NCBI GenBank assembly: GCA_016868485.1
Contig: VGGT01000058.1
Span: 1-9,437 of the forward strand
DNA: 9,437 nucleotides
Origin: Bacteroidota bacterium
Lineage (GTDB): Bacteria > Bacteroidota > Bacteroidia > UBA7662
Reading direction: 5' to 3'
Under the pieces are notes generated by a model. It had not been told where the DNA came from. It ran no database searches and saw nothing but the letters and a program-made list of their open reading frames with translations. The first letter of the stretch is position 1. The number at the start of each line of letters is the position of its first letter. Positions 1-6,480 of this stretch are shown here, in pieces. The position numbers were made by a program, and so were the translations under genes.

Positions 1-79
1 TGATAACCGCCTCCGCATTTTTGGGTTCTTTTTCTTTCATTGTAAGCAATTTATGGTTTTAAAGTATAACTTTGTTTAG

Positions 80-904
80 TCACACTTATGTCCACTTTAT
101 GCTGACGATCTACAGTATGAGCCACAACTTAGGAGCAAAACATCGGGTATCAAAAAAGCGCATTATAAATTGTACTACACGCCATTACACAGAACCAATA
201 AAGTGGAGGAATATATTTTGCTCGACGTACTTTATGAAGATGTGAATTATTCAAAACTCGTTTCACTACCGATTCAATCTAAATTTGTTCCAATAGAATA
301 TGAGCCAATAAGTATTAGTGTGCCAAGTATGGAAGATTTATTGGGCGATAAACTAACGGCGTTCGCACCGAACACAACTGGAATCCCGTACGTCAAAAAA
401 GGCGATAGCATGGGGATGGAAATTATCAAACAGCTATACGATATAGGTAAATTGTTTGATGCTGTCATAAATTTAGAGGATATAAAAACCACATTTTATC
501 GTTTTGCCAAAACAGAAATTGACTATCGACTAACCGAAGGAATAAGCGAATTAGATGTATTGAATGACATTTTTCAAACGGCACTTTGCATTGTAAGCAG
601 AGGAGCCGATGGACATGGCCAATTTGAAGTACTACAAGACGGGATTGGGAGAATAAGGCCATTTATTTTTTCAGAAAATTATCATATTGAAAAAGCAATA
701 GCGCATGCTTCAAAAGCGGCGTACCTATCGATGCTGATTCAACTAAATGCGAAGGAGATGGAGAAGTTTGAGAATCCCCAACAAGTTATAGACTGGCAGA
801 TTGAAAAGCTAAAGGGGAGCAAACTAAATAGACTCAAAAAGTCAAATCCTGAAGCATTTTTCTATTGGTACCATATTTACAAGATTAAGGAAGCCGAAGG
901 CTGA
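80..904 (+). pseudogene. AbiEii/AbiGii-like nucleotidyltransferase toxin, N-terminally truncated remnant
   Basis: The translation resembles the C-terminal two thirds of AbiEii/AbiGii-type nucleotidyltransferases, the toxin half of type IV toxin-antitoxin and abortive-infection systems. The family-like stretch SMEDLLGDKLTAFAP is present, followed by MGMEIIKQLYDIGKLFD, which fits the helical part after the catalytic domain. The frame is open from base 80, just after an in-frame TAG at 77-79. The first possible start is a TTG at 170, with no ribosome binding site. The N-terminal catalytic block expected in the family (a GG(T/S) motif and a D-x-D pair) is absent, and the same frame upstream of 77 does not resemble it. 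No AbiEi-like antitoxin precedes it. The stretch is AT-rich (about one third G+C in 481-540, against more than half in 5641-5700), which suggests foreign origin. It converges with and overlaps the thiamine pyrophosphokinase gene by 28 bases. It is probably a dead fragment; a truncated protein from TTG 170 is possible but would lack the catalytic centre. Confidence 0.7.
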
Positions 905-1692
905 CCAAACACCTCCATCATAAGCAAGGCGCCCGAACTATAGCGTACTTCAACCCATCCGTCCGTGGCCACCTCATTGCTGCAGCCTATCCGTCCACCC
1001 ATCTCCAGGGTTTCGCCATGCAGCGGATAAACCAAATTATGCGTCACAATGCCTTCGGCGCGACCCATGGGCATCAACGACAACTGCGTGCCGGCCGCAT
1101 ACCATTTTCGAAATACCCGAGGCAACAAAAACGTACGGCAATGATCGTCGATCATATTTAGGGTGATGCGCCGCCCATATTCGGCCAAAATGCTGAAATG
1201 CGTCAGAAAATGGTCGCTGCGCCCCCCACTGGCCCAAATGATGTGCGCCGAAGGATGACCCCGTTCAATCAGAAAATCAAGACCTTTTTGTAAGTCAGTT
1301 TTATCGGGGTCCGGACGAAACAGCACTTCGGGTTTACCCGCGGCAGGCGTCGGTGCACCCTTTGTTGGCGAAATGGAACGGACACTATCCAAGTCGCCCA
1401 AGACAGCGTCAATGGAACGGACACTATCCAAGTCGCCCAAGACAGCGTCAATGGAACGGACACTATCCAAGTCGCCCAAGAAAGCGTCAATGGAACGGAC
1501 ACTATCGAAGTCACCCAAAACAGCATCAACGGCTATGTTTAGCGCCCTTAAGCGATCATAAGCGCCATCCAGAGCCAGAATGTAGGGGCACCATTCGAGC
1601 AAGGACGTTAGGAGGTCCTGACTGCAAGCATCGCCATTGGCCACCAAAAGCGTGGGCTCTTGCCGATCGCGAACGAAATGGTGACTACTCAC
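877..1692 (-). CDS. Thiamine pyrophosphokinase with fourfold in-frame repeat of the GDFDS motif
   Basis: This enzyme transfers pyrophosphate from ATP to thiamine, making thiamine diphosphate in the cytoplasm. Family landmarks run in order over 271 residues: LALDGAYDRL (39-48), the acidic GDFDS loop (60-64), DPDKTD (128-133), GGRSDH (156-161), and the thiamine-binding end with CSNE (237-240). The oddity is that residues 56-107 are four tandem copies of a 13-residue unit, D-A-V-L-G-D-F/L-D-S-V-R-S-I. The first copy keeps GDFDS and the other three read GDLDS. Without the three extra copies the protein would be about 232 residues, near the usual family size. The start is GTG at 1692, 12 bases after the acyl-CoA dehydrogenase stop, so the two are probably co-transcribed. 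About the last 10 residues, after LLMMEV, are encoded by or next to the AT-rich toxin remnant and may be a replaced tail. Identity is confident; activity with the repeats is unknown. Confidence 0.88.
   Translation of the reverse strand: MSSHHFVRDRQEPTLLVANGDACSQDLLTSLLEWCPYILALDGAYDRLRALNIAVDAVLGDFDSVRSIDAFLGDLDSVRSIDAVLGDLDSVRSIDAVLGDLDSVRSISPTKGAPTPAAGKPEVLFRPDPDKTDLQKGLDFLIERGHPSAHIIWASGGRSDHFLTHFSILAEYGRRITLNMIDDHCRTFLLPRVFRKWYAAGTQLSLMPMGRAEGIVTHNLVYPLHGETLEMGGRIGCSNEVATDGWVEVRYSSGALLMMEVFGQPSASLIL
1372..1527. repeat. Four tandem 39-base repeats inside the thiamine pyrophosphokinase gene
   Basis: Units lie at 1372-1410, 1411-1449, 1450-1488 and 1489-1527, each exactly 39 bases (13 codons), so the frame is kept. 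Units one and two (plus-strand order) are identical. Unit three differs from them by one base (C to A near its end), changing V to F in the protein. Unit four, the first one translated, differs by four bases and encodes the canonical GDFDS. This gradient suggests that unit four is the ancestral motif and that the other three arose by later slippage or unequal exchange. The very high identity points to recent expansion. Confidence 0.97.
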
Positions 1693-1704
1693 AATCGGCT
1701 TATG

Positions 1705-2844
1705 CTATTTATAGAGGCTGCGCGCAATCACAATGCGTTGAACCTCCGAAGTGCCCTCATAGATTTGGGTGATTTTGGCATCACGCATCAAGCGCTCCAC
1801 ATGGTATTCCTTTACATAGCCATATCCACCATGCACTTGCACAGCCTCGGTGGTCACCTTCATGGCAACTGAAGAGGCAAACAACTTGGCCTGTGCACTC
1901 GCGCTGTCGTAATCGAGATGCTGATCTTTCAGCCAGGCAGCCTTCAGGCAAAGCAGCCGGGCAGCTTCAATTTCCGTGGCCATATCAGCCAATTTAAATT
2001 GGATGGCTTGGTGGTTCATAATTTCGGTGCCGAAAGCCTTGCGCTCCTTGGCATACTGAACCGAAAGCTCATAGGCCCCGGAGGCAATACCCAAGGCCTG
2101 AGCCGCGATGCCGATTCTACCACCCGACAACACCTTCATCGCAAACTTAAATCCAAAGCCATCCTCACCGATGCGGTGGCTTTTGGGGACTTTCACATCC
2201 GTAAACATGATGCTGTGCGTATCGCTGCCCCGAATGCCCATCTTATCCTCCTTCTTCCCCACCTGAAATCCTGGCCAGTCGCGCTCCACAATAAAAGCAT
2301 TGATGCCTCGGTGGCCTTTATCCACATCAGTTTGGGCAATTACGATATATACCGATGCACTGTTGCCGTTGGTAATCCAGTTTTTTGTTCCATTCAGCAG
2401 ATAATGGTCGCCCATATCGAGAGCGGTAGTGCGTTGTGAGGTGGCGTCTGAACCTGCCTCCGGCTCGGAAAGGCAAAAGGCACCAATTTTCCGTCCTGCC
2501 GTGAGGTCGGGCAGGTAGCGCATTTTTAACTCTTCACTGGCAAAACTTTCGATGCCCCAACAAACCAACGAATTGTTGACCGACATACACACGGAAGCCG
2601 ATGCATCGATTTTGGAAATTTCTTCCATGGCCAATACATAGGAAATTGTGTCCATTCCCCCGCCACCATATTTTGGGTTCACCATCATGCCCATCAATCC
2701 GAGTTCACCCATCATCTTGATTTCATCAGCCGGAAATTTTTGATGGTTATCGCGCTCTATGACCCCGGGCAACAATTGATGGCGTGCAAAATCGCGCGCA
2801 GCCTGGCGGATCATTTCATGTTCTTCGGTGAAGTTGAGTTGCAT
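1705..2844 (-). CDS. Short-chain acyl-CoA dehydrogenase (butyryl-CoA dehydrogenase-like)
   Basis: This is an FAD-dependent enzyme of the acyl-CoA dehydrogenase family that makes the trans-2-enoyl-CoA in fatty-acid beta-oxidation and related CoA-thioester pathways. At 379 residues it is the usual full length. Both family signatures are visible: GAFCLSEPEAGSDA (121-134), which contacts flavin and substrate, and VHGGYGYVKEYHVERLMRDA (337-356). The catalytic base fits Glu363 in IYEGTSEVQR, the position used by short-chain and butyryl-CoA dehydrogenases. It lies upstream of thiamine pyrophosphokinase with a 12-base gap. It has its own -7-like promoter element at 2915-2908 and a leader with three imperfect repeats. 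It could feed on CoA products of phenylacetate breakdown, but it is not a dedicated paa gene and the substrate chain length cannot be read from sequence alone. Confidence 0.93.
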   Translation of the reverse strand: MQLNFTEEHEMIRQAARDFARHQLLPGVIERDNHQKFPADEIKMMGELGLMGMMVNPKYGGGGMDTISYVLAMEEISKIDASASVCMSVNNSLVCWGIESFASEELKMRYLPDLTAGRKIGAFCLSEPEAGSDATSQRTTALDMGDHYLLNGTKNWITNGNSASVYIVIAQTDVDKGHRGINAFIVERDWPGFQVGKKEDKMGIRGSDTHSIMFTDVKVPKSHRIGEDGFGFKFAMKVLSGGRIGIAAQALGIASGAYELSVQYAKERKAFGTEIMNHQAIQFKLADMATEIEAARLLCLKAAWLKDQHLDYDSASAQAKLFASSVAMKVTTEAVQVHGGYGYVKEYHVERLMRDAKITQIYEGTSEVQRIVIARSLYK

Positions 2845-2851
2845 AAGTCTG

Positions 2852-2909
2852 TGTTTTAATAAGGATGCTCTGTTTTAATAAAAATGCTACGTATTTTAAT
2901 CAGGATGCA
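2852..2909. repeat. Three imperfect ~19-base direct repeats in the leader of the acyl-CoA dehydrogenase gene
   Basis: A 15-base core occurs three times on the plus strand: TTTTAATAAGGATGC (2854-2868), TTTTAATAAAAATGC (2873-2887) and TTTTAATCAGGATGC (2894-2908). The spacings are 19 and 21 bases. On the coding (minus) strand they read as GCATCC-n-ATTAAAA elements between the candidate -7 box and the ATG at 2844. They could be regulator sites, an RNA leader element, or slippage products. Confidence 0.85.
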
Positions 2910-2915
2910 AAGATA
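2908..2915 (-). promoter_or_regulatory. Candidate -7 promoter box for the acyl-CoA dehydrogenase gene
   Basis: On the minus strand this reads TATCTTTG, an exact fit to the Bacteroidota -7 consensus TAnnTTTG. It lies 63 bases upstream of the ATG at 2844. No clear TTG was found at the -33 position, so the call rests on the -7 element. Transcription would start near 2900, placing the direct repeats in the 5' leader. Confidence 0.45.
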
Positions 2916-2951
2916 AGCGGTGATGGCATCTTAATGAAGCTGCCATTCCTG

Positions 2952-2975
2952 AAAAAGCGGGCGTTTTCAAACCCG
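2952..2975 (-). terminator. Weak candidate intrinsic terminator after the phosphate permease gene
   Basis: Directly after the permease stop codon the minus strand has CGGG (2975-2972), a 10-base loop, CCCG (2961-2958), and after two bases a run of five T. The stem is only four perfect base pairs, so this is a weak call. Its place between the permease stop and the next gene's own promoter fits a transcript end. Confidence 0.3.
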
Positions 2976-4103
2976 TTAAAAAAGCTCGAGAATTTCTTTG
3001 CGGATGGTGGCGTTTACTGTTATTGCCAGAAGAATCGACACCAAGAGGCCGATGCCTACCATCAAGACATCCTTTCCAATGAGACTAAAGGTTTTCTTCC
3101 AGCGCGTATCACCATGATAACCCGAGAGTGACATGCCAATTTCTCGGCCAGCAAACAAGCCGATGAAAGCCCAAGTTGTGCTCATGGGGATGGTATTTAC
3201 CCATGTAAACCACAACAGCACCCCGGCGTAGACCAAGTCAATTATAGTGGCCGCTCGGACATCGACAACATTCGATTTTGTGTCGACCACACGTTGGATT
3301 TTATCACCCCGCATATAAAACAGCAGGGCCAAACCAGCAAAGATAAAGGCGCAGAAATAGATGAGTTGCGAAACCGATAAACTGCGCGGAAGAAACACAG
3401 CAATATTGGCAGCATCCTGAGCGATCCAGAGGTACCACAAAGTGCCGCTGGTGATCCACTGAAAGCCCGTCCACAGTTGACTGGCCTCACCTTTTTGGAG
3501 CCAGCGAAGGGGTTTCGAGAAAAGCCACCAAATAAAAAGGGCTGCGAAAAACGCAATGAAATACCCGGAAACACTTTTTTGAAGCATACCCGTCACCGTT
3601 CCTAAGGTTCCTGAAAATGAAGTGAGCAACATGAAGGTGGTGCTCACAGGAATGCGCAAGCGTGTCAACACCAACAAAATAACGGGCGCCGTCAATTGAA
3701 GAAATGAAAATTCAGACGGGGATTCGGTAAGCCCTTTGCTTTGCAACCTCTGGTAGGTTACATCCCCATCGTAGAGCGACCAGCTGACTACGATGGCGAT
3801 CACGAATAGAGCGCCTATATAAAGCCAAAGGTAATACCACGGAATGCGACGATTCGAAGCGATGAACGTCCCAACCGTTTGAATACTGTCGTTGGCCACG
3901 GCCGAATAGCCGGCCAACATAAAGCCAAACCACATGGCTAGATGTGGATAGGGAGAAAGAGCGGCGCACAATGCCAACAACACCAATACGATCAGGTAGA
4001 ATCTGCGCTCTGTGTGCAGATGCACCATGACAGGGCCAGCAGACCGCTGAGATGACCGGATCGGTGAATCGTATGCTGAATCGACTAGCTTACGGCGTTT
4101 CAT
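2976..4103 (-). CDS. PiT-family (Na+/H+-phosphate symporter-like) inner-membrane permease
   Basis: This is a 375-residue, very hydrophobic protein with about ten likely membrane segments. It resembles the PiT inorganic phosphate transporters, which take up phosphate with a cation. The duplicated PiT architecture shows as two pairs of motifs: VANDSIQTVGT (69-79) with PVSTTF (152-157), and AQDAANIAV (228-236) with PMSTTW (306-311). The first half keeps the family ND pair; the second half has QDAAN instead. The first ~30 residues are polar and variable, so translation might start at Met26 rather than the ATG at 4103; I kept the longer form. It follows apaG after a 158-base gap, so it is probably a separate transcription unit. 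Substrate specificity is inferred from the family. A divergent Bacteroidota paralogue with another anion substrate is possible. Confidence 0.72.
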   Translation of the reverse strand: MKRRKLVDSAYDSPIRSSQRSAGPVMVHLHTERRFYLIVLVLLALCAALSPYPHLAMWFGFMLAGYSAVANDSIQTVGTFIASNRRIPWYYLWLYIGALFVIAIVVSWSLYDGDVTYQRLQSKGLTESPSEFSFLQLTAPVILLVLTRLRIPVSTTFMLLTSFSGTLGTVTGMLQKSVSGYFIAFFAALFIWWLFSKPLRWLQKGEASQLWTGFQWITSGTLWYLWIAQDAANIAVFLPRSLSVSQLIYFCAFIFAGLALLFYMRGDKIQRVVDTKSNVVDVRAATIIDLVYAGVLLWFTWVNTIPMSTTWAFIGLFAGREIGMSLSGYHGDTRWKKTFSLIGKDVLMVGIGLLVSILLAITVNATIRKEILELF

Positions 4104-4261
4104 TAATTAAAAACGATTGCAAAATGCCACATTCAAATGATTGGGAGACCTTTTTTCATGTTATCTAATTGTTAAATCGCGATCGCTACATGCCGTTCAA
4201 TGAAATAAACACGGGTGGTATGCATGAAAAAATGGAATGGGCAACACCGAGTTAGGATGCA
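4104..4261. other. Intergenic gap between apaG and the phosphate permease gene
   Basis: This 158-base AT-rich gap probably holds the permease promoter, but I found no clean TAnnTTTG element on the minus strand and no strong terminator for the paa-apaG operon. A single GCGATCGC palindrome at 4179-4186 is present without any other support for a function. Confidence 0.5.
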
Positions 4262-4645
4262 TCATGACAGAATAAATGGCGCCACGAGCGTGAAAGCGGG
4301 CACTTCTACCCTCAGTTTTTCTCCCGATGGCAGATGACCCAGGAAAAAGCCGTGCATGCGGCCAAGCGGGTTAACAATCGGGCAGTAGGAACTGTATTCA
4401 TGACGGCCTCCAGGAGGTATTTCTGGGTATTCACCCACCAAACCCTCGCCCGATACTTCCCGTCGAATGACAGGGCCATCGGCGATAAACCACTGTCTTC
4501 GTGTCATTCGAATGGGCAATTGCCCATGGTTAATGATGCAAACGTGGTAGGCAAACACATATCCCCGGCTGTGCGGGGTAGAGTGTTCAGGCTTATATTC
4601 GGGTTGAACCCGTACCTCAATGGAGCCGGTTGTAGACGTTACCAT
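4262..4645 (-). CDS. apaG: ApaG domain protein
   Basis: This small (127-residue) single-domain protein of the ApaG family has a fibronectin-III-like beta sandwich. ApaG proteins are linked to Co2+/Mg2+ resistance and diadenosine tetraphosphate levels in enterobacteria, but their biochemical role is not settled. Family features seen are VRVQPEYKPEHS near the N-terminus, YVFAYHVCIINHG, the RRQWFIADG segment, EGLVGEYPEIPPGG, and the C-terminal PLGRMHGFFLG followed by a VEVPAFTL strand. Length and motif order fit a complete protein. It starts at ATG 4645, 35 bases after paaD on the same strand, so it is probably the last gene of the paa transcript. A tie to phenylacetate metabolism is only suggested by position. 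Confidence 0.9.
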   Translation of the reverse strand: MVTSTTGSIEVRVQPEYKPEHSTPHSRGYVFAYHVCIINHGQLPIRMTRRQWFIADGPVIRREVSGEGLVGEYPEIPPGGRHEYSSYCPIVNPLGRMHGFFLGHLPSGEKLRVEVPAFTLVAPFILS

Positions 4646-4680
4646 ACCGACAAATATAGGGCAGAATCGGATAGAACAAA

Positions 4681-5211
4681 TCAGACCGGCTTGAACTGCT
4701 CAAAAGCCTGTAAGCAGTCAAAACAATAGTGCATGGATCGGCACAGTGTAGGGCCAAAAGGTGTTTTGAGGGTGGTATTGGCCGATGCGCAGTAGGGACA
4801 CTCTGTGTGCTGCAGTCGATCGAGGTCGGGTTCGCCATTGTGCTTTGGAGGCGGTGCTAAGCCGAAGTTTCGGATGATTTCACGGCCACGATCGCTGATG
4901 CGGTTGCTGTTCCACGCTACACTAAAATCGGTCTCCACCTGCACGTGCTCGTAGCCCAGTTGTTCAACTGCTTCGCCCACTTGTTTTTCCATAAGCCGTA
5001 TACCAGGGCAGCCAGCGAATGTGGGGGTCATGCGAACGGTCACCGACTGCTCAGGCGATAAAGCAACTCCCGTGATGATGCCCAGGTCAACAACCGACAA
5101 TACCGGAATTTCAGGGTCCATAACGCTTCGAAGGGCTTCCCAAATGGCATCCACTTGGTCGTTGTGCGCGTTCAACGGAACGCCCGTGGGTTCATGCGCC
5201 GGACTCACCAT
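4681..5211 (-). CDS. paaD: PaaD, maturation factor of phenylacetyl-CoA 1,2-epoxidase
   Basis: PaaD is needed for assembly of the PaaABCE epoxidase and is related to the MIP18/SufT proteins of iron-sulfur cluster assembly. The first ~100 residues are a DUF59/MIP18 domain, with the typical DPEIPVLSVVDLGII and the TFAGCPG motif carrying the conserved cysteine. The C-terminus carries a likely metal-binding cysteine set, CPYC plus C-x5-C-x2-C in LCRSMHYCFDC, ending in FEQFKPV, an arrangement typical of PaaD. At 176 residues it is slightly longer than the E. coli protein, with an extended N-terminus. The start ATG at 5211 overlaps the end of paaC by 7 bases, which suggests translational coupling. 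Confidence 0.95.
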   Translation of the reverse strand: MVSPAHEPTGVPLNAHNDQVDAIWEALRSVMDPEIPVLSVVDLGIITGVALSPEQSVTVRMTPTFAGCPGIRLMEKQVGEAVEQLGYEHVQVETDFSVAWNSNRISDRGREIIRNFGLAPPPKHNGEPDLDRLQHTECPYCASANTTLKTPFGPTLCRSMHYCFDCLQAFEQFKPV

Positions 5212-6002
5212 TCTGCTTGGGGGTCGAGGCGAAATACTTCGGTCATTTCATGAAGGAGGGGCTGGAGGTACTCGGTATGGTAGCCATTTCGACCCCCAAA
5301 AACGGGCTCTATGCGATCCGGATCGGGAATCTGTAGGCCCGTACCGTCCAATACAGCATTCAACGCTTCCAGCCAGCGCTCCCTCCATTTCGACTCAATG
5401 GGGGCAATATGCGCATCATCTAAAATTTGTTCACCCAAACGGGGTTCGAACATGCCCAAGGCCAAGCCAAACTGCCTATTGATGGCCGTTTGCATGCGTG
5501 CTTTTGCCGTTTCATCGCTGCTGTTGCCCAGTTGGCCGACCATGGTTTTGGCGTGGAATATATGATACTTCACTTCCCCCCTGATTTTGGTAGCCAATTG
5601 CGCCAAGGGCGTAAACGAAGAGAGCGATAAGGTTTCCATGCGCAAGCCAGCTGCCAGGTCAAAAAACAGGTGTCGCGTCAGGCTGAAGTCATAGTCACCA
5701 ATGGGCCACTCCACCAGTTGACAACAGCTGAATTCAGCTTCCTGTCGGGTGAAGGCGTGAATATCGGGATCAGGGGCGCCCAGGTGTTCATGGAGTAGGG
5801 TATAAAAACCCAATGCGTGGCCCATCTGGTCTTGAGCAATCGACGAGAATGCGATGTCTTCCTCCAAAATGGGCCCGAGTCCGGTCCATTCCGAATGGCG
5901 GTGGCCCAAAATCAGATGATCATCGGCCAATGCGGTGAGTAATTGGCGAAGCGGCTCTCGGTGTAGATCCGCGATGGGTACGCTTTTATGGGGTATGTTC
6001 AT
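5205..6002 (-). CDS. paaC: PaaC, structural subunit of phenylacetyl-CoA 1,2-epoxidase
   Basis: PaaC is the ferritin-like helical partner of the catalytic subunit PaaA; the PaaA-PaaC pair forms the core of the oxygenase that epoxidises the aromatic ring of phenylacetyl-CoA. The 265-residue protein carries recognisable PaaC segments: ADDHLILGHRHSEWTGLGP (26-44), EEDIAFSSIAQDQMGHA (47-63), DLAAGLRMETL and a KIRGEVKYH stretch. PaaC shares the fold of PaaA but is not the metal site in characterised enzymes. The C-terminus GYHTEYLQPLLHEM also fits the family. ATG at 6002 overlaps paaB by 17 bases and the gene end overlaps paaD by 7 bases, a tight operon arrangement. Confidence 0.96.
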   Translation of the reverse strand: MNIPHKSVPIADLHREPLRQLLTALADDHLILGHRHSEWTGLGPILEEDIAFSSIAQDQMGHALGFYTLLHEHLGAPDPDIHAFTRQEAEFSCCQLVEWPIGDYDFSLTRHLFFDLAAGLRMETLSLSSFTPLAQLATKIRGEVKYHIFHAKTMVGQLGNSSDETAKARMQTAINRQFGLALGMFEPRLGEQILDDAHIAPIESKWRERWLEALNAVLDGTGLQIPDPDRIEPVFGGRNGYHTEYLQPLLHEMTEVFRLDPQAEW

Positions 6003-6384
6003 GGCTCATTTTTTCGCGGTACGCGTCGATCTTATCATTCACTTTGTATCCGCCTGGGTCGCGGTACGTTTTTTCGGGGGTAGTGGCAAACATATCCTGA
6101 TCAGCATAGTCGAGGGCCATCACATGACGCGTATCCACCACCCAAAGGTTGGCGGTTTCACCCCGCCTACCGAACTGCTCTTTGGCATAGGCCATCGCTA
6201 ATTCAGCACCGGGGGCGTGCACGATGCCCACCGCTGTGTGGCGGTCGCCCCGTTTTTTCTGGTGAAACACCTGATAAGTGCCCCAGTGGTCGTGGGGGGG
6301 CAGGGTATCGGGCGATCCGGGCTCATGGGTATGCAAGCCAAGGCGGTTAATTCGTGGATCGAGGGATTGGATTTCTACAGACAT
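5986..6384 (-). CDS. paaB: PaaB, small subunit of phenylacetyl-CoA 1,2-epoxidase, with N-terminal extension
   Basis: PaaB is the small subunit that links PaaAC units in the phenylacetyl-CoA epoxidase. The family core is clear from about residue 34: WGTYQVFHQKKRGDRHTAVG, then the segment with AELAMAYAKEQFGRRGETANLWVV, and a DPGGYKV end matching the C-terminal region of other PaaB proteins. The protein is 132 residues, against about 95 in E. coli. The excess is a polar N-terminal extension containing DPRINRLGLHTHE, which I believe is common in Bacteroidota homologues. The ATG at 6384 was kept because that extension looks family-like. A 96-base gap separates it from paaA, and it overlaps paaC. 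Confidence 0.93.
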   Translation of the reverse strand: MSVEIQSLDPRINRLGLHTHEPGSPDTLPPHDHWGTYQVFHQKKRGDRHTAVGIVHAPGAELAMAYAKEQFGRRGETANLWVVDTRHVMALDYADQDMFATTPEKTYRDPGGYKVNDKIDAYREKMSHEHTP

Positions 6385-6395
6385 TGAGACATGGT

Positions 6396-6433
6396 TTAGG
6401 CTAAGGGCTTCGTCTTAGGCCAAGGGCTTCACA
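6396..6433. repeat. Two tandem 19-base repeats in the paaA-paaB gap
   Basis: Units 6396-6414 (TTAGGCTAAGGGCTTCGTC) and 6415-6433 (TTAGGCCAAGGGCTTCACA) share 16 of 19 bases. Within them CTAAG and CTTAG can pair across an 8-base loop, a weak hairpin. The repeat sits 12 to 49 bases upstream of the paaB ATG and could affect mRNA processing or simply be a local duplication. Confidence 0.8.
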
Positions 6434-6480
6434 CAAGACTTTTAAGCAAGAGGGATTCATTCAAGACCATGGTGGTCAAT

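Noticed and set aside
1..40. Possible minus-strand gene start (ATG at 40) leading out of the left edge
   Set aside because: Only 13 codons (MKEKEPKNAEAVI) are visible, with no ribosome binding site or family features. It is too little to call.
892..902. Short hairpin AGCC-GAA-GGCT between the two convergent gene ends as a terminator
   Set aside because: The stem is only four base pairs with no T-run on either side, and it lies inside the overlapping coding ends.
1372..1527. CRISPR array
   Set aside because: The units are directly adjacent with no spacers and are in frame within an enzyme gene.
1353..1772. Plus-strand open frames of 139 and 62 codons with repeated peptide units over the 39-base repeats
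   Set aside because: They exist because a repeat of a multiple of three stays open in every frame where one unit is open. The minus-strand frame has a full thiamine pyrophosphokinase and these have no family resemblance.
2865..3131. Plus-strand open frame of 88 codons
   Set aside because: It crosses the leader repeats of the dehydrogenase gene and runs antisense into the permease gene, with no recognisable protein features.
4179..4186. GCGATCGC palindrome in the apaG-permease gap
   Set aside because: A single eight-base palindrome can arise by chance, and no repeat of it or neighbouring structure supports a function.
5444..5451. GTTCGAAC palindrome as another TetR operator
   Set aside because: It is inside the paaC coding sequence, and the half-sites are in the reverse order without the four-base spacer of the two operator candidates.
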